DNA from: Bacillota bacterium
Lineage (GTDB): Bacteria; Bacillota; Clostridia; Lachnospirales; Lachnospiraceae
NCBI GenBank assembly: GCA_023392535.1
Contig: JAEVYY010000009.1
Span: 372,001 to 436,000, forward strand
Reading direction: 5' to 3'
DNA length: 64,000 nucleotides
Shown: positions 50,992 to 59,861 of the stretch, one piece after another
How positions within the stretch are numbered: position 1 is the stretch's first letter
Layout: every line of letters begins with the position of its first letter
Program-made: the position numbers and the translations under genes
The notes under the pieces: model-generated
Databases searched by the model: none
Told to the model about the DNA's origin: nothing
The model's input: only the letters and a program-made list of their open reading frames with translations

Positions 50992-51960
50992 CTATTCGCA
51001 CGGATATGTAATATCCCATCCACTTCTTATTTGATCCATAATCCGCATCATATCTACAATTTTATCATGAGGCATCTGTGGACACTCCAATTCTCCATTC
51101 ATGACAGCTCTCATACTGGCCTCCACCTCATATTCAAATCCCGTAATTTGCTTCGGACATGGATAACATGCAATTTCATGATATTCTTCATTGTAAACAG
51201 TGATGGATTCAAAATTATTGATATTCTCAACAATTATAAATCCTTTACTTCCATGAATAATTCCCTTTCGGTCACTCAACGCCTTCATAGAACTGTTCAA
51301 CACAGCCATTCTCCCATCTTTATAGGTAAGCGTAATACTATTTTGCTCATCTACTCCTGTATCCGTATAAGTACAAGTAGATGTCACATCACTGATTTCA
51401 TCTCCAAATACCATAGAGGCAAAATTTAATGTATATACCCCTACATCTAATAAGGCACCACCAGCTAATTCCGGTTGCTGCATTCTTGGTACCATATCAA
51501 TTTTGTACCCAAGATTTGCCGTAAGCATATGTGGAGTACCAATCACACCAGAATCAAGCACTTCCCTAATTTTATCACGCATCGGCATATATCTGGTCCA
51601 CATTGCTTCTGTAATAAAAACACCTTGTTCCTTTGCATAATCAAGAATCTCTCTTGCCTGTCTGGCATTCACCATAAATGGCTTCTCACACAGAACTGGC
51701 TTTTTATGACTAATACATAACTTTGCATGCTCAAAATGAAAGGAATGAGGCGTAGCAATATAAATAAGATCGACATATGGATCATTTACTAATTCTTCAT
51801 AAGACCCATATGCCTTTTGGAATTGATATTTTGCTGCAAATTGCTCTGCTTTTTTCAATTCCCTTGAAGCAACTGCATAACTTTTTACATTTCCCATCCC
51901 CATTATTGTCCGAGCCATCGTATTTGCAATATTACCTGCCCCCAGGATTGCCATATTCAT
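50992..51960 (-). CDS. Gfo/Idh/MocA family oxidoreductase
   Basis: 322 residues. The dinucleotide-binding loop is MAILGAGNIANTMARTI, followed by YIATPHSFHFEHAKLCISHKKPVLCEKPFMVN with the family EKP catalytic lysine, then the C-terminal sheet domain (GGALLDVGVYTLNFA). Such enzymes oxidise or reduce sugars and cyclitols with NAD(P). ATG 51960 is preferred because GGAGG is eight bases upstream. The substrate is unknown, and it is a single-gene unit. Confidence 0.92.
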   Translation of the reverse strand: MNMAILGAGNIANTMARTIMGMGNVKSYAVASRELKKAEQFAAKYQFQKAYGSYEELVNDPYVDLIYIATPHSFHFEHAKLCISHKKPVLCEKPFMVNARQAREILDYAKEQGVFITEAMWTRYMPMRDKIREVLDSGVIGTPHMLTANLGYKIDMVPRMQQPELAGGALLDVGVYTLNFASMVFGDEISDVTSTCTYTDTGVDEQNSITLTYKDGRMAVLNSSMKALSDRKGIIHGSKGFIIVENINNFESITVYNEEYHEIACYPCPKQITGFEYEVEASMRAVMNGELECPQMPHDKIVDMMRIMDQIRSGWDITYPCE

Positions 51961-52067
51961 AACCGCTACCTCCATTAATTTTTATAAAAAAGATGTTCAC
52001 TGTCAAATGCCTATCTTAGGTTTCTTCCAGTAAACATCCTTTATTTATAGCTCTGCCTCTGTACTAT

Positions 52068-53333
52068 TTATTCCAGAAATTCTGATTTAACAAAACCGGT
52101 CTGTCCGTTATAATTGATCTTTGACCAGCCATCCGCTTGCTTCATGATCAAGTCAAAATGATCCCCCTGATAAGCAACTCCCAGCTTGGCTGAAGATTCA
52201 TTTGCTGATTTTCTAACATTCACTGTTTCTTTTACCGTAATTCTTCCTTGTGACTCCGTTACGGTATTATCCGCATTTTGAGTTTCTGCATTCACTGGCT
52301 CAGCGGTAGCATCCACCACTTTAACATATTCTGATTTGACGTAAGCCTCCCGATCCTCAAATTTAATCTTGCTCCATCCATTCTCTTTGGCTTCCAATCT
52401 GGTAAATCGTTCTCCTGATTGTGCTTTTCCAACTTTATCGGCTGTTTCACTGTCCGAACTTCGGACATTCACTGTTTCTATTGCCTCTACGGTTTCTTCC
52501 ACTGGCTGTGGCGCTTCCTCTGTCGATTCTTCTTGGGCCGGCACTTCTTCTGTGGCTTGTTCTGTTACTTCTTCCGTCGTGTCCTCAGTAGATTCCAATG
52601 CTGCTAAAGCTTCACCAACCTCCGTTTTTATTTTTGTTGGTAATTCTGTCAGGAATTCATTTAATTTTTCATCTTTCTCAATTACTTCATTATAACTTAC
52701 CTGCACTCTGTTAAATAGATCCAGCACATCATCCTGTGTGGAAAGAGCCTTTAGATAGGACGAAACATTATCATCGATTTCTCCTTCATAAATATATAAT
52801 TTACCACTTTCATTTGGGCAAATATATAAGGTATTTAAAGCTGGTGCCAATGTATCTATGTCCTTAAATTTCACTTCGTAATACACATAAGCAAGATACG
52901 TATTCTCTAATAGACCTTTCTTGGTATAACAGATAATATTTTCATAACTGTCAATATATTCACTTTTTTTCTCTAAACGTATTCTTTCTGTATCTTCCGT
53001 ATAATTTCTATTGGCAACTACGTTATCCATATCACCATCTGCAAGTGCCTTATAATAATTCTTTACCAGTTCATTTACCTCTGGATAGGCATTCTCCTCC
53101 AATGGTTCTTCTGAAACACTGCCTCCTGATACGGTGGTAACTTTTGCCTGTGTTTCTTCACTTTTTGTATTTGTTCCCCTGAGTAAAAGTGTCAGGACAA
53201 CGATAAATGCCAAAACAGCCATTCCTATGAATGAAGCAACTTTTTTATTCTTCTTTGTAAGGTCTTTTCCTTTCAAAATCAGTTTTTTTGCAACCTGCAA
53301 AAATTCTTCGATTTTTGATAAAATGTCATTCAT
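52068..53333 (-). CDS. membrane-anchored SH3-domain protein
   Basis: 421 residues. One membrane segment near residues 33-50 anchors it, with the long remainder outside. Residues about 80-215 form an unknown alpha/beta domain. An acidic, threonine- and glutamate-rich linker (e.g. ESTEDTTEEVTEQATEEVP) leads to two bacterial SH3 (SH3_3) repeats, VNVRSSDSETADKVGKAQSGERFTR near residue 285 and VNVRKSANESSAKLGVAYQGDHFD near residue 372, which usually bind the cell wall. The lone gene has no enzyme domain visible. Confidence 0.85.
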   Translation of the reverse strand: MNDILSKIEEFLQVAKKLILKGKDLTKKNKKVASFIGMAVLAFIVVLTLLLRGTNTKSEETQAKVTTVSGGSVSEEPLEENAYPEVNELVKNYYKALADGDMDNVVANRNYTEDTERIRLEKKSEYIDSYENIICYTKKGLLENTYLAYVYYEVKFKDIDTLAPALNTLYICPNESGKLYIYEGEIDDNVSSYLKALSTQDDVLDLFNRVQVSYNEVIEKDEKLNEFLTELPTKIKTEVGEALAALESTEDTTEEVTEQATEEVPAQEESTEEAPQPVEETVEAIETVNVRSSDSETADKVGKAQSGERFTRLEAKENGWSKIKFEDREAYVKSEYVKVVDATAEPVNAETQNADNTVTESQGRITVKETVNVRKSANESSAKLGVAYQGDHFDLIMKQADGWSKINYNGQTGFVKSEFLE

Positions 53334-53378
53334 ATAAAAACACCTTTCTGACTACCTTTTGTTTTATTTCTGTGATGA

Positions 53379-53450
53379 TGCACCCGACAGGACTCGAACC
53401 TGCATCAAAGGCGTCGGAGGCCTACGTTTTATCCATTAGACTACGGGTGC
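53379..53450 (-). tRNA. tRNA-Arg (anticodon CCG)
   Basis: 72 bases on the minus strand. The acceptor stem GCACCCG / CGGGTGC is perfect, with discriminator A and no encoded CCA. The anticodon loop CTCCGAC gives CCG (reads CGG). The T-arm is normal (AGGTTCGAGTCCT). Two positions are irregular: a C-A mismatch in the D stem (GTCT with AAAC) and a T-T opposition at the outer pair of the anticodon stem. Confidence 0.9.
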
Positions 53451-53532
53451 TTAGTTGAAACATAACGAATAATTGTTACAAATTTGTTACATCACAGAAC
53501 AATAATATCATAATTAATACGTATTGTCTAGT

Positions 53533-53577
53533 AAGCAAGTTAGAAGATTCTGTGAACCATTCTCTTCTAACTTGCTT
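53533..53577. terminator. hairpin between DUF5688 gene and tRNA-Arg
   Basis: 15-bp perfect stem (AAGCAAGTTAGAAGA / TCTTCTAACTTGCTT) just after the DUF5688 stop (53583). A T-rich tail exists only in the plus direction, yet the position suits the minus-strand gene. Confidence 0.7.
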
Positions 53578-53582
53578 TCTTT

Positions 53583-54512
53583 TTAGATCTGAATAATCTG
53601 CCTACTTACACGGGTATAGTAATATGCATGATCTGCCAGGACTTCTTCGTCGTCTACCTGCGTCATATTCACCTCCTGGACCATATTGTTCAATTCTAGC
53701 GAATGATCCGAATCATCTACCGGAATCAAAATAACTTCATGGATAGAGCTTGGTAATATATAGATATCTTTTTGTAGATTTTCTGCAAAATTTGAAATGA
53801 CATTCGGATATAAGATACATGCTGCCCCATTTACCTTCGTATGATTGCTTAATACATACATGGGAGCCATTTTACCTTCTGAATAGCTACTTTCATAATC
53901 TGTTACGAATGCAGATGGCTCAGCAGATTCGTCATCTTCACTTATGATCTGTTGAATAATGTCTTTCATATTGCGTAATTCATCTGGCAACAGGCGTGGT
54001 GTATTCTCTTTTGCAATTGCAAATAGTTCCTCCCATGTAATATCCCACATCTTACAATGCCTGTTTTGAATGAGTATGCTTGCATTCCCGATCCGCTCAT
54101 TTATGACGATACAATAAAATACAATCGCAAGATCCAAGTATTTCACATGTGGAATAAATTGCAAGAGGTCTCTATTCTTATCATAATTTATTAACTTGTA
54201 TGCGATCTTTTTCCTGGCCTTACTGTAGTCTGTAAAAAAATCCATATTAACGTTTTCACTAATTTCATTTTTTTTATAAACCGTAATTATATCTTGTACG
54301 GTCTTACCAAAGGAGGTACCATTTTCATACGTTTCGTAAAAATGATTTAAATAGATGGTAGGAGAAATATTGTTATCTTTTCTTGTGATAGAAATTCCTT
54401 CCAAAATCACCCCATTATTTTTTGTTACATGGTTTAATGACACTACTGCTTCTTCCCCGACATATTGCTGTATTGCGGTTTTAATTTTAACTATAAATTG
54501 ATTAAATTCCAT
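53583..54512 (-). CDS. DUF5688 family protein
   Basis: 309 residues. The family is frequent in Lachnospiraceae. Its N-terminal block (FNQFIVKIKTAIQQYVGEEAVVSLNHVTKNNGVILEGI) and the C-terminal IYILPSSIHEVILIPVDD are the conserved parts, with MYVLSNHTKVNGAACILYPNVI between. It is soluble, and I know of no assigned function. ATG 54512 follows GAGG by six bases; the in-frame ATG at 54530 is not preferred. A 15-bp hairpin follows. Confidence 0.85.
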   Translation of the reverse strand: MEFNQFIVKIKTAIQQYVGEEAVVSLNHVTKNNGVILEGISITRKDNNISPTIYLNHFYETYENGTSFGKTVQDIITVYKKNEISENVNMDFFTDYSKARKKIAYKLINYDKNRDLLQFIPHVKYLDLAIVFYCIVINERIGNASILIQNRHCKMWDITWEELFAIAKENTPRLLPDELRNMKDIIQQIISEDDESAEPSAFVTDYESSYSEGKMAPMYVLSNHTKVNGAACILYPNVISNFAENLQKDIYILPSSIHEVILIPVDDSDHSLELNNMVQEVNMTQVDDEEVLADHAYYYTRVSRQIIQI

Positions 54513-54599
54513 AACTACCTCTTTCTTCAATTGTTTTCGATTGGTTTATTGTACGAATGTACTAGATCAGAACGAATAAGATTTCTTATAGAATAAAAA

Positions 54600-54633
54600 A
54601 AGACAACCAAAGGTACTTGCCTTTTGTTGTCTT
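54600..54633 (-). terminator. terminator of efp
   Basis: Minus-strand stem AGACAAC / GTTGTCT with inner AAAGG / CCTTT pairs, followed by seven T. Confidence 0.8.
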
Positions 54634-54675
54634 ATAAGCTATCAAAAATATGCAATCATCGATAGTAGAATTGGG

Positions 54676-55233
54676 TCAAACTCTTGATAAGTATTCACCG
54701 ATTCTTGTATCAATTTTAATTACATCACCCTCTTCTACAAATAATGGTACATAAACAGTAGCGCCTGTTTCTACTTTAGCCGGTTTTGTTGCTCCAGTAG
54801 CTGTATCACCTTTGAATCCTGGTTCAGTGTCTGTAATTTGAAGTTCTACAAAAAGAGGAGGTTCTACTGCAAATACACTTCCGTTATGGGAACATATTTT
54901 GCACATTTCATTTTCTTTTACAAATTTAAGAGCGTCACCGATTGCGCCAGAATTAATGGCTGTCTGCTCAAAATTGTCTGTATCCATAAAATAGTATAAT
55001 CCACCATCTTCATATAAATATTGCATATCTTTTCGGTCAATACGTGCTTGCGGGCATTTTTCCGTAGGTCTGAAAGTCTTTTCTACGACTCCGCCATTTA
55101 TGATATTCTTTAATTTAGTTCTAACAAATGCTGCTCCTTTACCCGGCTTCACATGCTGGAACTCAATAATCTGGTATATATTATTATCATATTCGATAGT
55201 AACACCATTTCTGAAATCACCTGCTGAAATCAT
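54676..55233 (-). CDS. efp: elongation factor P
   Basis: 185 residues, full length. Helps ribosomes through polyproline stretches. The KOW-like domain I holds the loop HVKPGKGAAFVRTKL with Lys32 at the tip, the site modified in many bacteria; OB domains II and III follow (AVEPPLFVELQITDTEPG, YLSRV end). AGGAGG is placed upstream. It is the last gene of the yqeG-aroE-aroK-aroQ-efp run. Confidence 0.98.
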   Translation of the reverse strand: MISAGDFRNGVTIEYDNNIYQIIEFQHVKPGKGAAFVRTKLKNIINGGVVEKTFRPTEKCPQARIDRKDMQYLYEDGGLYYFMDTDNFEQTAINSGAIGDALKFVKENEMCKICSHNGSVFAVEPPLFVELQITDTEPGFKGDTATGATKPAKVETGATVYVPLFVEEGDVIKIDTRIGEYLSRV

Positions 55234-55304
55234 CCAAATATTCCTCCTAAAATTTTCTCATTACAATTCCATTATAGTTTATAATAAAAACTATCATATT
55301 TCAA

Positions 55305-55733
55305 CTATTTTTTTAGGACATAATCGATCGCCATTAAATATCCCTGTAATCCATGTCCATAGATCTGCTTATCACACGCGTCTTTTGTAACGGATACCTT
55401 ACGAAACTCTTCACGCTTGGTAATATCCGAAATATGAATCTCGACTTTTGGAATCGTGATGCTGGACAATGCATCTTTGATGGCATAACTATAATGCGTA
55501 TAAGCACCAGGATTAATGATAATTCCTTCAGTCCCATCACGATACGCATCCTGAATACGATCAATAATAGCCCCCTCATGATTACTCTGGAACACTTCTA
55601 TTTGACAACCTTCCCGTTCCCCTTTTTCTGCAATCATTTGTAATAAATACTCATAATCTTCTGCCCCGTAAACATCCTTTTCCCGGATTCCCAGAAAATT
55701 GATATTTGGCCCATTAATAATTAATAACTTCAT
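55305..55733 (-). CDS. aroQ: type II 3-dehydroquinate dehydratase
   Basis: 142 residues, the usual length. Dehydrates 3-dehydroquinate to 3-dehydroshikimate. INGPNINFLGIREKDVYG carries the catalytic Tyr, NPGAYTHYSYAIKDAL the substrate-binding Asn and His, and EIHISDI the second His. It overlaps aroK by 20 bases, so translation is coupled. AGGAGG lies inside aroK. Confidence 0.96.
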   Translation of the reverse strand: MKLLIINGPNINFLGIREKDVYGAEDYEYLLQMIAEKGEREGCQIEVFQSNHEGAIIDRIQDAYRDGTEGIIINPGAYTHYSYAIKDALSSITIPKVEIHISDITKREEFRKVSVTKDACDKQIYGHGLQGYLMAIDYVLKK

Positions 55734-56241
55734 AGTCTCTTAATGCCTCCTGCAATTCACTTATAATTTGATCGAAATCTTTTCCATCTGTATCTATAAC
55801 GATGTCAGCCGCATGATTATAGATAACAGCTCTTTTTTTAAGCAATACCGCAATCTTCTGCTGTGGATCCGCTCCCTGTAATAAAGGTCTGGTGGTATCG
55901 TTGCACAATCTCTCATATATGGTTTCAGTCGTAGCGCGAAGAAACACGACGCATCCCAATTGCTTCAAGAGTTTTCTATTTTCTTCCCGCATTGGTAAGC
56001 CCCCACCCGTAGATATAATCTGATTCCCCCCATTTTTCAATAACGATCTTAAGCACTCTGTTTCCAAGTCCCGGAAACTTTCCTCTCCTCTTGTCTCAAA
56101 GATTTCGCTGATCGTAAGATCTTGTTCTTTCTCAATTAACCTGTCCGTATCAATTAGTGTTTTTTGTAATTTATAGGATAGTTTTCGTCCAATACTGGAT
56201 TTACCACACCCCATAAAGCCAATTAGAATTACATTATCCAT
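55714..56241 (-). CDS. aroK: shikimate kinase
   Basis: 175 residues. Phosphorylates shikimate with ATP. Walker A is GFMGCGKSS at residues 8-16, DTDRLIE is the shikimate/Mg site, STGGGLPMR the P-loop-distal motif, and RP-x-L lid residues (TRPLLQG) follow. ATG 56241 overlaps the aroE stop; the longer frame inside aroE is not credible. Confidence 0.95.
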   Translation of the reverse strand: MDNVILIGFMGCGKSSIGRKLSYKLQKTLIDTDRLIEKEQDLTISEIFETRGEESFRDLETECLRSLLKNGGNQIISTGGGLPMREENRKLLKQLGCVVFLRATTETIYERLCNDTTRPLLQGADPQQKIAVLLKKRAVIYNHAADIVIDTDGKDFDQIISELQEALRDYEVINY

Positions 56242-57106
56242 GGATTCCCATCTCTTTCTTAAGTAATTCATAAACCTCCAATGCCATCTTTTCCGATATT
56301 TGTGTCTGATTCCACATTTCATACGCGTCTATTCCTTGAAATAATAGCATTTTTAATCCATGATACGCTTTTCCACCTGCTGCCTCAACCTGTAACATAA
56401 ATTTAGTCTTTGCTGGTCTGTAGATAAGATCATACCCTGTATGAACATGTTTATAAAATTCTTCATCTTCTATAATTACATCTTCTACATGAGGGTATAA
56501 TCCAACACTTGTACCCTGAATTACCAGGTATTTTTTATTCATAAGATGTCCATAGTCAGAAAGGCGCATCGGAACCACTACCGATGTTTTCAAAACATTG
56601 TTCACCTCTTCTGCCACAAGCTTTGCTTTTTCGATCGTACGATTCAATATGTATATGTTAGCTGCACCATAGTAAGCGCACATAAAAGCGACTGCTCTGG
56701 CCGCTCCACCTGCTCCCAGGAGAAGGATATCTTCTCCTTTTACCTGAATACCCTCTGACAAAAGTGCCCGATATAATCCGCTCATATCTGTATTGTAACC
56801 TTTATATCCACCACTCACACGTACCAGTGTGTTCACAGCACCAATAGAAGATGCCAATCCATCCATTTCTTTTAGACAGTTAATCACTGTGCTCTTGTGC
56901 GGAACGGTAACATTTAACCCAAGAACATTTAATGCATAAGCACCTTGCACTGCTTCTTTCACCTGACTTTCTTCCACTTTAAACGGAACATAAATCAAGT
57001 TATGATTTAATTTTTCTGCAAGGGCATTGTGAATCATAGGCGATAACGTATGTTCTATCGGATTCCCTATAAGCCCGCATAATCTTGTCTTTCCATTTAC
57101 TTCCAT
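56234..57106 (-). CDS. aroE: shikimate dehydrogenase
   Basis: 291 residues. NADP-dependent reduction of 3-dehydroshikimate. IGNPIEHTLSPMIHNAL is the substrate site, NVTVPHKSTVI holds the catalytic Lys, and LLGAGGAARAVAF is the cofactor loop. ATG 57106 is chosen because GAGGG lies seven bases upstream, instead of the in-frame ATG at 57136. It overlaps aroK by eight bases. Confidence 0.96.
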   Translation of the reverse strand: MEVNGKTRLCGLIGNPIEHTLSPMIHNALAEKLNHNLIYVPFKVEESQVKEAVQGAYALNVLGLNVTVPHKSTVINCLKEMDGLASSIGAVNTLVRVSGGYKGYNTDMSGLYRALLSEGIQVKGEDILLLGAGGAARAVAFMCAYYGAANIYILNRTIEKAKLVAEEVNNVLKTSVVVPMRLSDYGHLMNKKYLVIQGTSVGLYPHVEDVIIEDEEFYKHVHTGYDLIYRPAKTKFMLQVEAAGGKAYHGLKMLLFQGIDAYEMWNQTQISEKMALEVYELLKKEMGIHG

Positions 57107-57135
57107 ATAAATTCCCTCTCTGCCTTCCGTTAACA

Positions 57136-57636
57136 CTAAGGATTTCGATGTCTTTTATAAAAAAATAATACTACTTTCTCTAAATATCTTTTAAGAACAA
57201 TCTGAAACTCCTCTTTCGGATGAATCGGTTTCACCAATATGGTATAAATATTAGCTTTATTGGCTCCCCATATATCTGTAAATAGTTGATCTCCAACAAA
57301 TATCGTATTTTGGCTGGTGGTTCCCATGTGCTCCATAGCTTTCCGATAATTCCTTACAGACGGCTTGTTCGCTTTAAAAATATAAGGCACCTGAACGGAT
57401 TCATGAAACTGCTTCACCCTAGGCTCCTTATTATTGGATAAAAGAATCGCCTCCATCCCCAATTCCTTAAGGTATTGAAATAATGCGATTGCCTTTTCAT
57501 CTGCTGGTGATCCATGTGGTACTAATGTATTATCAACATCGAATATAATTCCTCTGTATCCTGCTTTATAATAAGCAGCAAAATCTATCAGATAAGCCGA
57601 ATCCATATATTTATCCGGATAAAATCTATAAAACAT
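57136..57636 (-). CDS. yqeG: YqeG family HAD IIIA-type phosphatase
   Basis: 166 residues. The HAD nucleophile loop is IIFDVDNTLVPHG, motif II LLSNNKEP, and motif IV IFVGDQLFTDIWGANKA with the lysine in KANKPSVR. The family is close to bacterial phosphatidylglycerophosphate phosphatases of plants and to YqeG of Bacillus; the substrate is unproven. It leads the aro run and is preceded by a T-box-free intergenic region. GGAGG lies seven bases before the ATG. Confidence 0.93.
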   Translation of the reverse strand: MFYRFYPDKYMDSAYLIDFAAYYKAGYRGIIFDVDNTLVPHGSPADEKAIALFQYLKELGMEAILLSNNKEPRVKQFHESVQVPYIFKANKPSVRNYRKAMEHMGTTSQNTIFVGDQLFTDIWGANKANIYTILVKPIHPKEEFQIVLKRYLEKVVLFFYKRHRNP

Positions 57637-57706
57637 ATCTAGTCCTCCCTATTATTATTGTTAAAGACCCTAATACAGATTCCTGTAATTACTAAAAGTC
57701 AGTATA

Positions 57707-57740
57707 ACAAAACACCTTGCTTGTTTGCAAGGTGTTTTGT
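57707..57740 (-). terminator. terminator of the 145-residue hypothetical gene
   Basis: 14-bp perfect stem ACAAAACACCTTGC / GCAAGGTGTTTTGT with a six-base loop, immediately after the stop at 57746. Confidence 0.85.
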
Positions 57741-57745
57741 TACAT

Positions 57746-58183
57746 TCATTCATCAATTCTAATAGTAGGATTCCCATTAACGGGATGATTTATTTTCTGC
57801 ATGACAAGTCCATCTTCCGATTCCAGAATTGTATCATTACTGTTGCTTCTATAAAAATATTGATATTGTTCTAAAATTTGATCCTTCTTCATATCCGAAA
57901 CTGCCTTTTGTACATCTAGAATACTGATTTCACTATCAGCTCCTATATAATCAAAGGATTCTTCCGAATTAAATGTCAATGACAGGTCTTCCAAATTTGC
58001 TATTCTTTTTTTTTCCTCTATTTTGGAGGAGGTATTAGCGCATTGATGGTCTGGTATCTCTGGTTCGGTCTCAGGCATCCTATCGTTCTGCTTTTTCGTA
58101 TATTCCGTGTCAACAATTGGAATATTTTTAACACGATAGCTGTTATAAAATCCACCATATTCCTCAGGTCCTTGAACCTCCAT
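57746..58183 (-). CDS. hypothetical acidic protein
   Basis: 145 residues, no recognised family. The N-terminal EEYGGFYNSYRVKNIPIVD is followed by a polar, probably disordered stretch (residues about 25-75) and a short C-terminal domain with ISILDVQKAVSDMKKDQILEQYQYFYRS and GLVMQKINHPV. The pattern reminds me of small Firmicutes proteins needed for flagella or sporulation, but I cannot assign it. AAGGAGG lies seven bases before ATG 58183. It has its own terminator. Confidence 0.6.
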   Translation of the reverse strand: MEVQGPEEYGGFYNSYRVKNIPIVDTEYTKKQNDRMPETEPEIPDHQCANTSSKIEEKKRIANLEDLSLTFNSEESFDYIGADSEISILDVQKAVSDMKKDQILEQYQYFYRSNSNDTILESEDGLVMQKINHPVNGNPTIRIDE

Positions 58184-58292
58184 CAACGCACCTCCTTGCA
58201 TTTTATCTGATACTACTATGAGTTCTTATATTATAACCAATCATACCTCTATCCACAACAGTAAATGGATATTTACAAAAAAATACCATAGG

Positions 58293-59030
58293 TTATATAT
58301 TAGCTGCTTCTATTAAAAGCTTTGTGTAAGAATGCTTCGGATTTCGATAGACTTCATCTATTGTTCCTCTTTCCAGTATTTTACCCTCTTTCATGACCAT
58401 AACGTTATCACACATCTGATAAACAACTTTTAAATCATGTGAAATAAAAAGAATTGCAATTCCCATATCTTTCTGTACTTTTAAGAGCAAACGGATAATT
58501 TGCGCCTGAATCGTCACATCCAGCGCCGATACCGGTTCATCTGCAATTAGCAACTTAGGTTCCAGCATCAATGCTGTTGCGATGCAAACACGTTGTCTTT
58601 GCCCTCCAGATAATTGATTGGGATAGCGTATGGCAAATTTTTCATCAAGTCCCACCTTCTCTAACATTTTTACTACTTTATGCTGTCTTTCTGCTTTTGT
58701 AAATCCGCCTTTCACTCTGAGTGGCTCTTCCATGATCCAGCCTATTTTTTTTGCAGGGTTCAGCGAAGAATAAGGATCTTGAAACACCATTTGTGGATGT
58801 TCTGAAAAATGCCTGATGACTCCTGTATACTCTTTATTCAAACCAAGAATTGCCTTTACCAATGACGATTTTCCACAGCCACTTTCGCCTAATAAGCCAA
58901 GTATCTCTCCTTCTTCCATTTGGAATGAAATGTTCTTACAAATTTGCTGTCTATGATTCGATCCTATTCCAAATGGTGCCTTTTCAGAATAATAAACGCA
59001 TACATCACTTATTTCTAATATTTTTCCCAT
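58293..59030 (-). CDS. peptide/nickel-type ABC transporter ATPase (DppF/NikE-like)
   Basis: 245 residues. Walker A is GESGCGKSS, signature LSGGQRQR, Walker B LLIADEPVSALD and the H-loop HDL are all intact. The gene lies seven bases after the other ATPase gene, the normal arrangement for the two ATPases of an Opp/Dpp or nickel importer. Fuels import of the ligand caught by the binding protein encoded at 61659. Confidence 0.95.
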   Translation of the reverse strand: MGKILEISDVCVYYSEKAPFGIGSNHRQQICKNISFQMEEGEILGLLGESGCGKSSLVKAILGLNKEYTGVIRHFSEHPQMVFQDPYSSLNPAKKIGWIMEEPLRVKGGFTKAERQHKVVKMLEKVGLDEKFAIRYPNQLSGGQRQRVCIATALMLEPKLLIADEPVSALDVTIQAQIIRLLLKVQKDMGIAILFISHDLKVVYQMCDNVMVMKEGKILERGTIDEVYRNPKHSYTKLLIEAANI

Positions 59031-59037
59031 ACTTACC

Positions 59038-59829
59038 TCATACTAGTTTTACACATTTGGGGATTGCTGAAATTAATAGTTTTGTATAATTTTCAGTAGG
59101 AGTCTGATATATGGATTCTGTATCCCCTTCTTCAATAATGTGTCCATTTTGCATCACTATAACCTTAGTGCATAAGTTGCGTACGAGGCTCAAGTCATGT
59201 GAAATGAATAAAATAGAAGTATTTCTTTGTGTATTCATTTTTTTAAGCAGCTTAATGATCTGCGCTTGTATTGTCACATCCAAAGCGGTCGTTGCTTCAT
59301 CCGCAATTAAAATCTTAGGATTGCATATCATCGCTGAGGCTATCATTACCCGTTGACGCATTCCTCCTGACAGCTGATGCGGATACTTGTGATAGATCTG
59401 CTCCGGATTTGGTAATTCTACATCCCTCAAAGCCTCTATAGCCTTCGTTTTTAACGCTTCTTTTCCCAAGTTGGAATGTAGCCTTAAACTCTCTTCTACT
59501 TGCCAGCCTATTTTTTTCACAGGATTTAAAGATGTCATGGGTTCTTGGAAAATCATACTGATATCTTTACCCTGGATCTGCCTTAATATGGTCCTGTCAC
59601 AGGATAGTAAATCCACACCCTCATATAAAATTCGTCCATTCTTTTGCAGATCATGTCTTCGCAACAGTCCTGCAATAGCCATTGCTGTCATTGTCTTTCC
59701 AGATCCTGATTCTCCAACGATTCCTATAATTTCACCTGCAGACATGGACATGGAAAAGTCATAGACAACTGTTTCTGGAACAGAATGATCATGAAATTCA
59801 ATAAATAGATTCTTAACTTCTAATAGCAT
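59038..59829 (-). CDS. peptide/nickel-type ABC transporter ATPase (DppD/NikD-like)
   Basis: 263 residues with Walker A GESGSGKTM, LSGGMRQR, LLIADEATTALD and the switch histidine in HDLS. Paired with the DppF-like subunit downstream. AGGAG lies before the ATG. The C-terminal extension with an iron-sulfur cluster found in some OppD proteins is absent. Confidence 0.95.
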   Translation of the reverse strand: MLLEVKNLFIEFHDHSVPETVVYDFSMSMSAGEIIGIVGESGSGKTMTAMAIAGLLRRHDLQKNGRILYEGVDLLSCDRTILRQIQGKDISMIFQEPMTSLNPVKKIGWQVEESLRLHSNLGKEALKTKAIEALRDVELPNPEQIYHKYPHQLSGGMRQRVMIASAMICNPKILIADEATTALDVTIQAQIIKLLKKMNTQRNTSILFISHDLSLVRNLCTKVIVMQNGHIIEEGDTESIYQTPTENYTKLLISAIPKCVKLV

Positions 59830-59861
59830 CTCTTGGCTCCTCTCGACTGCATTCCCTTCTA

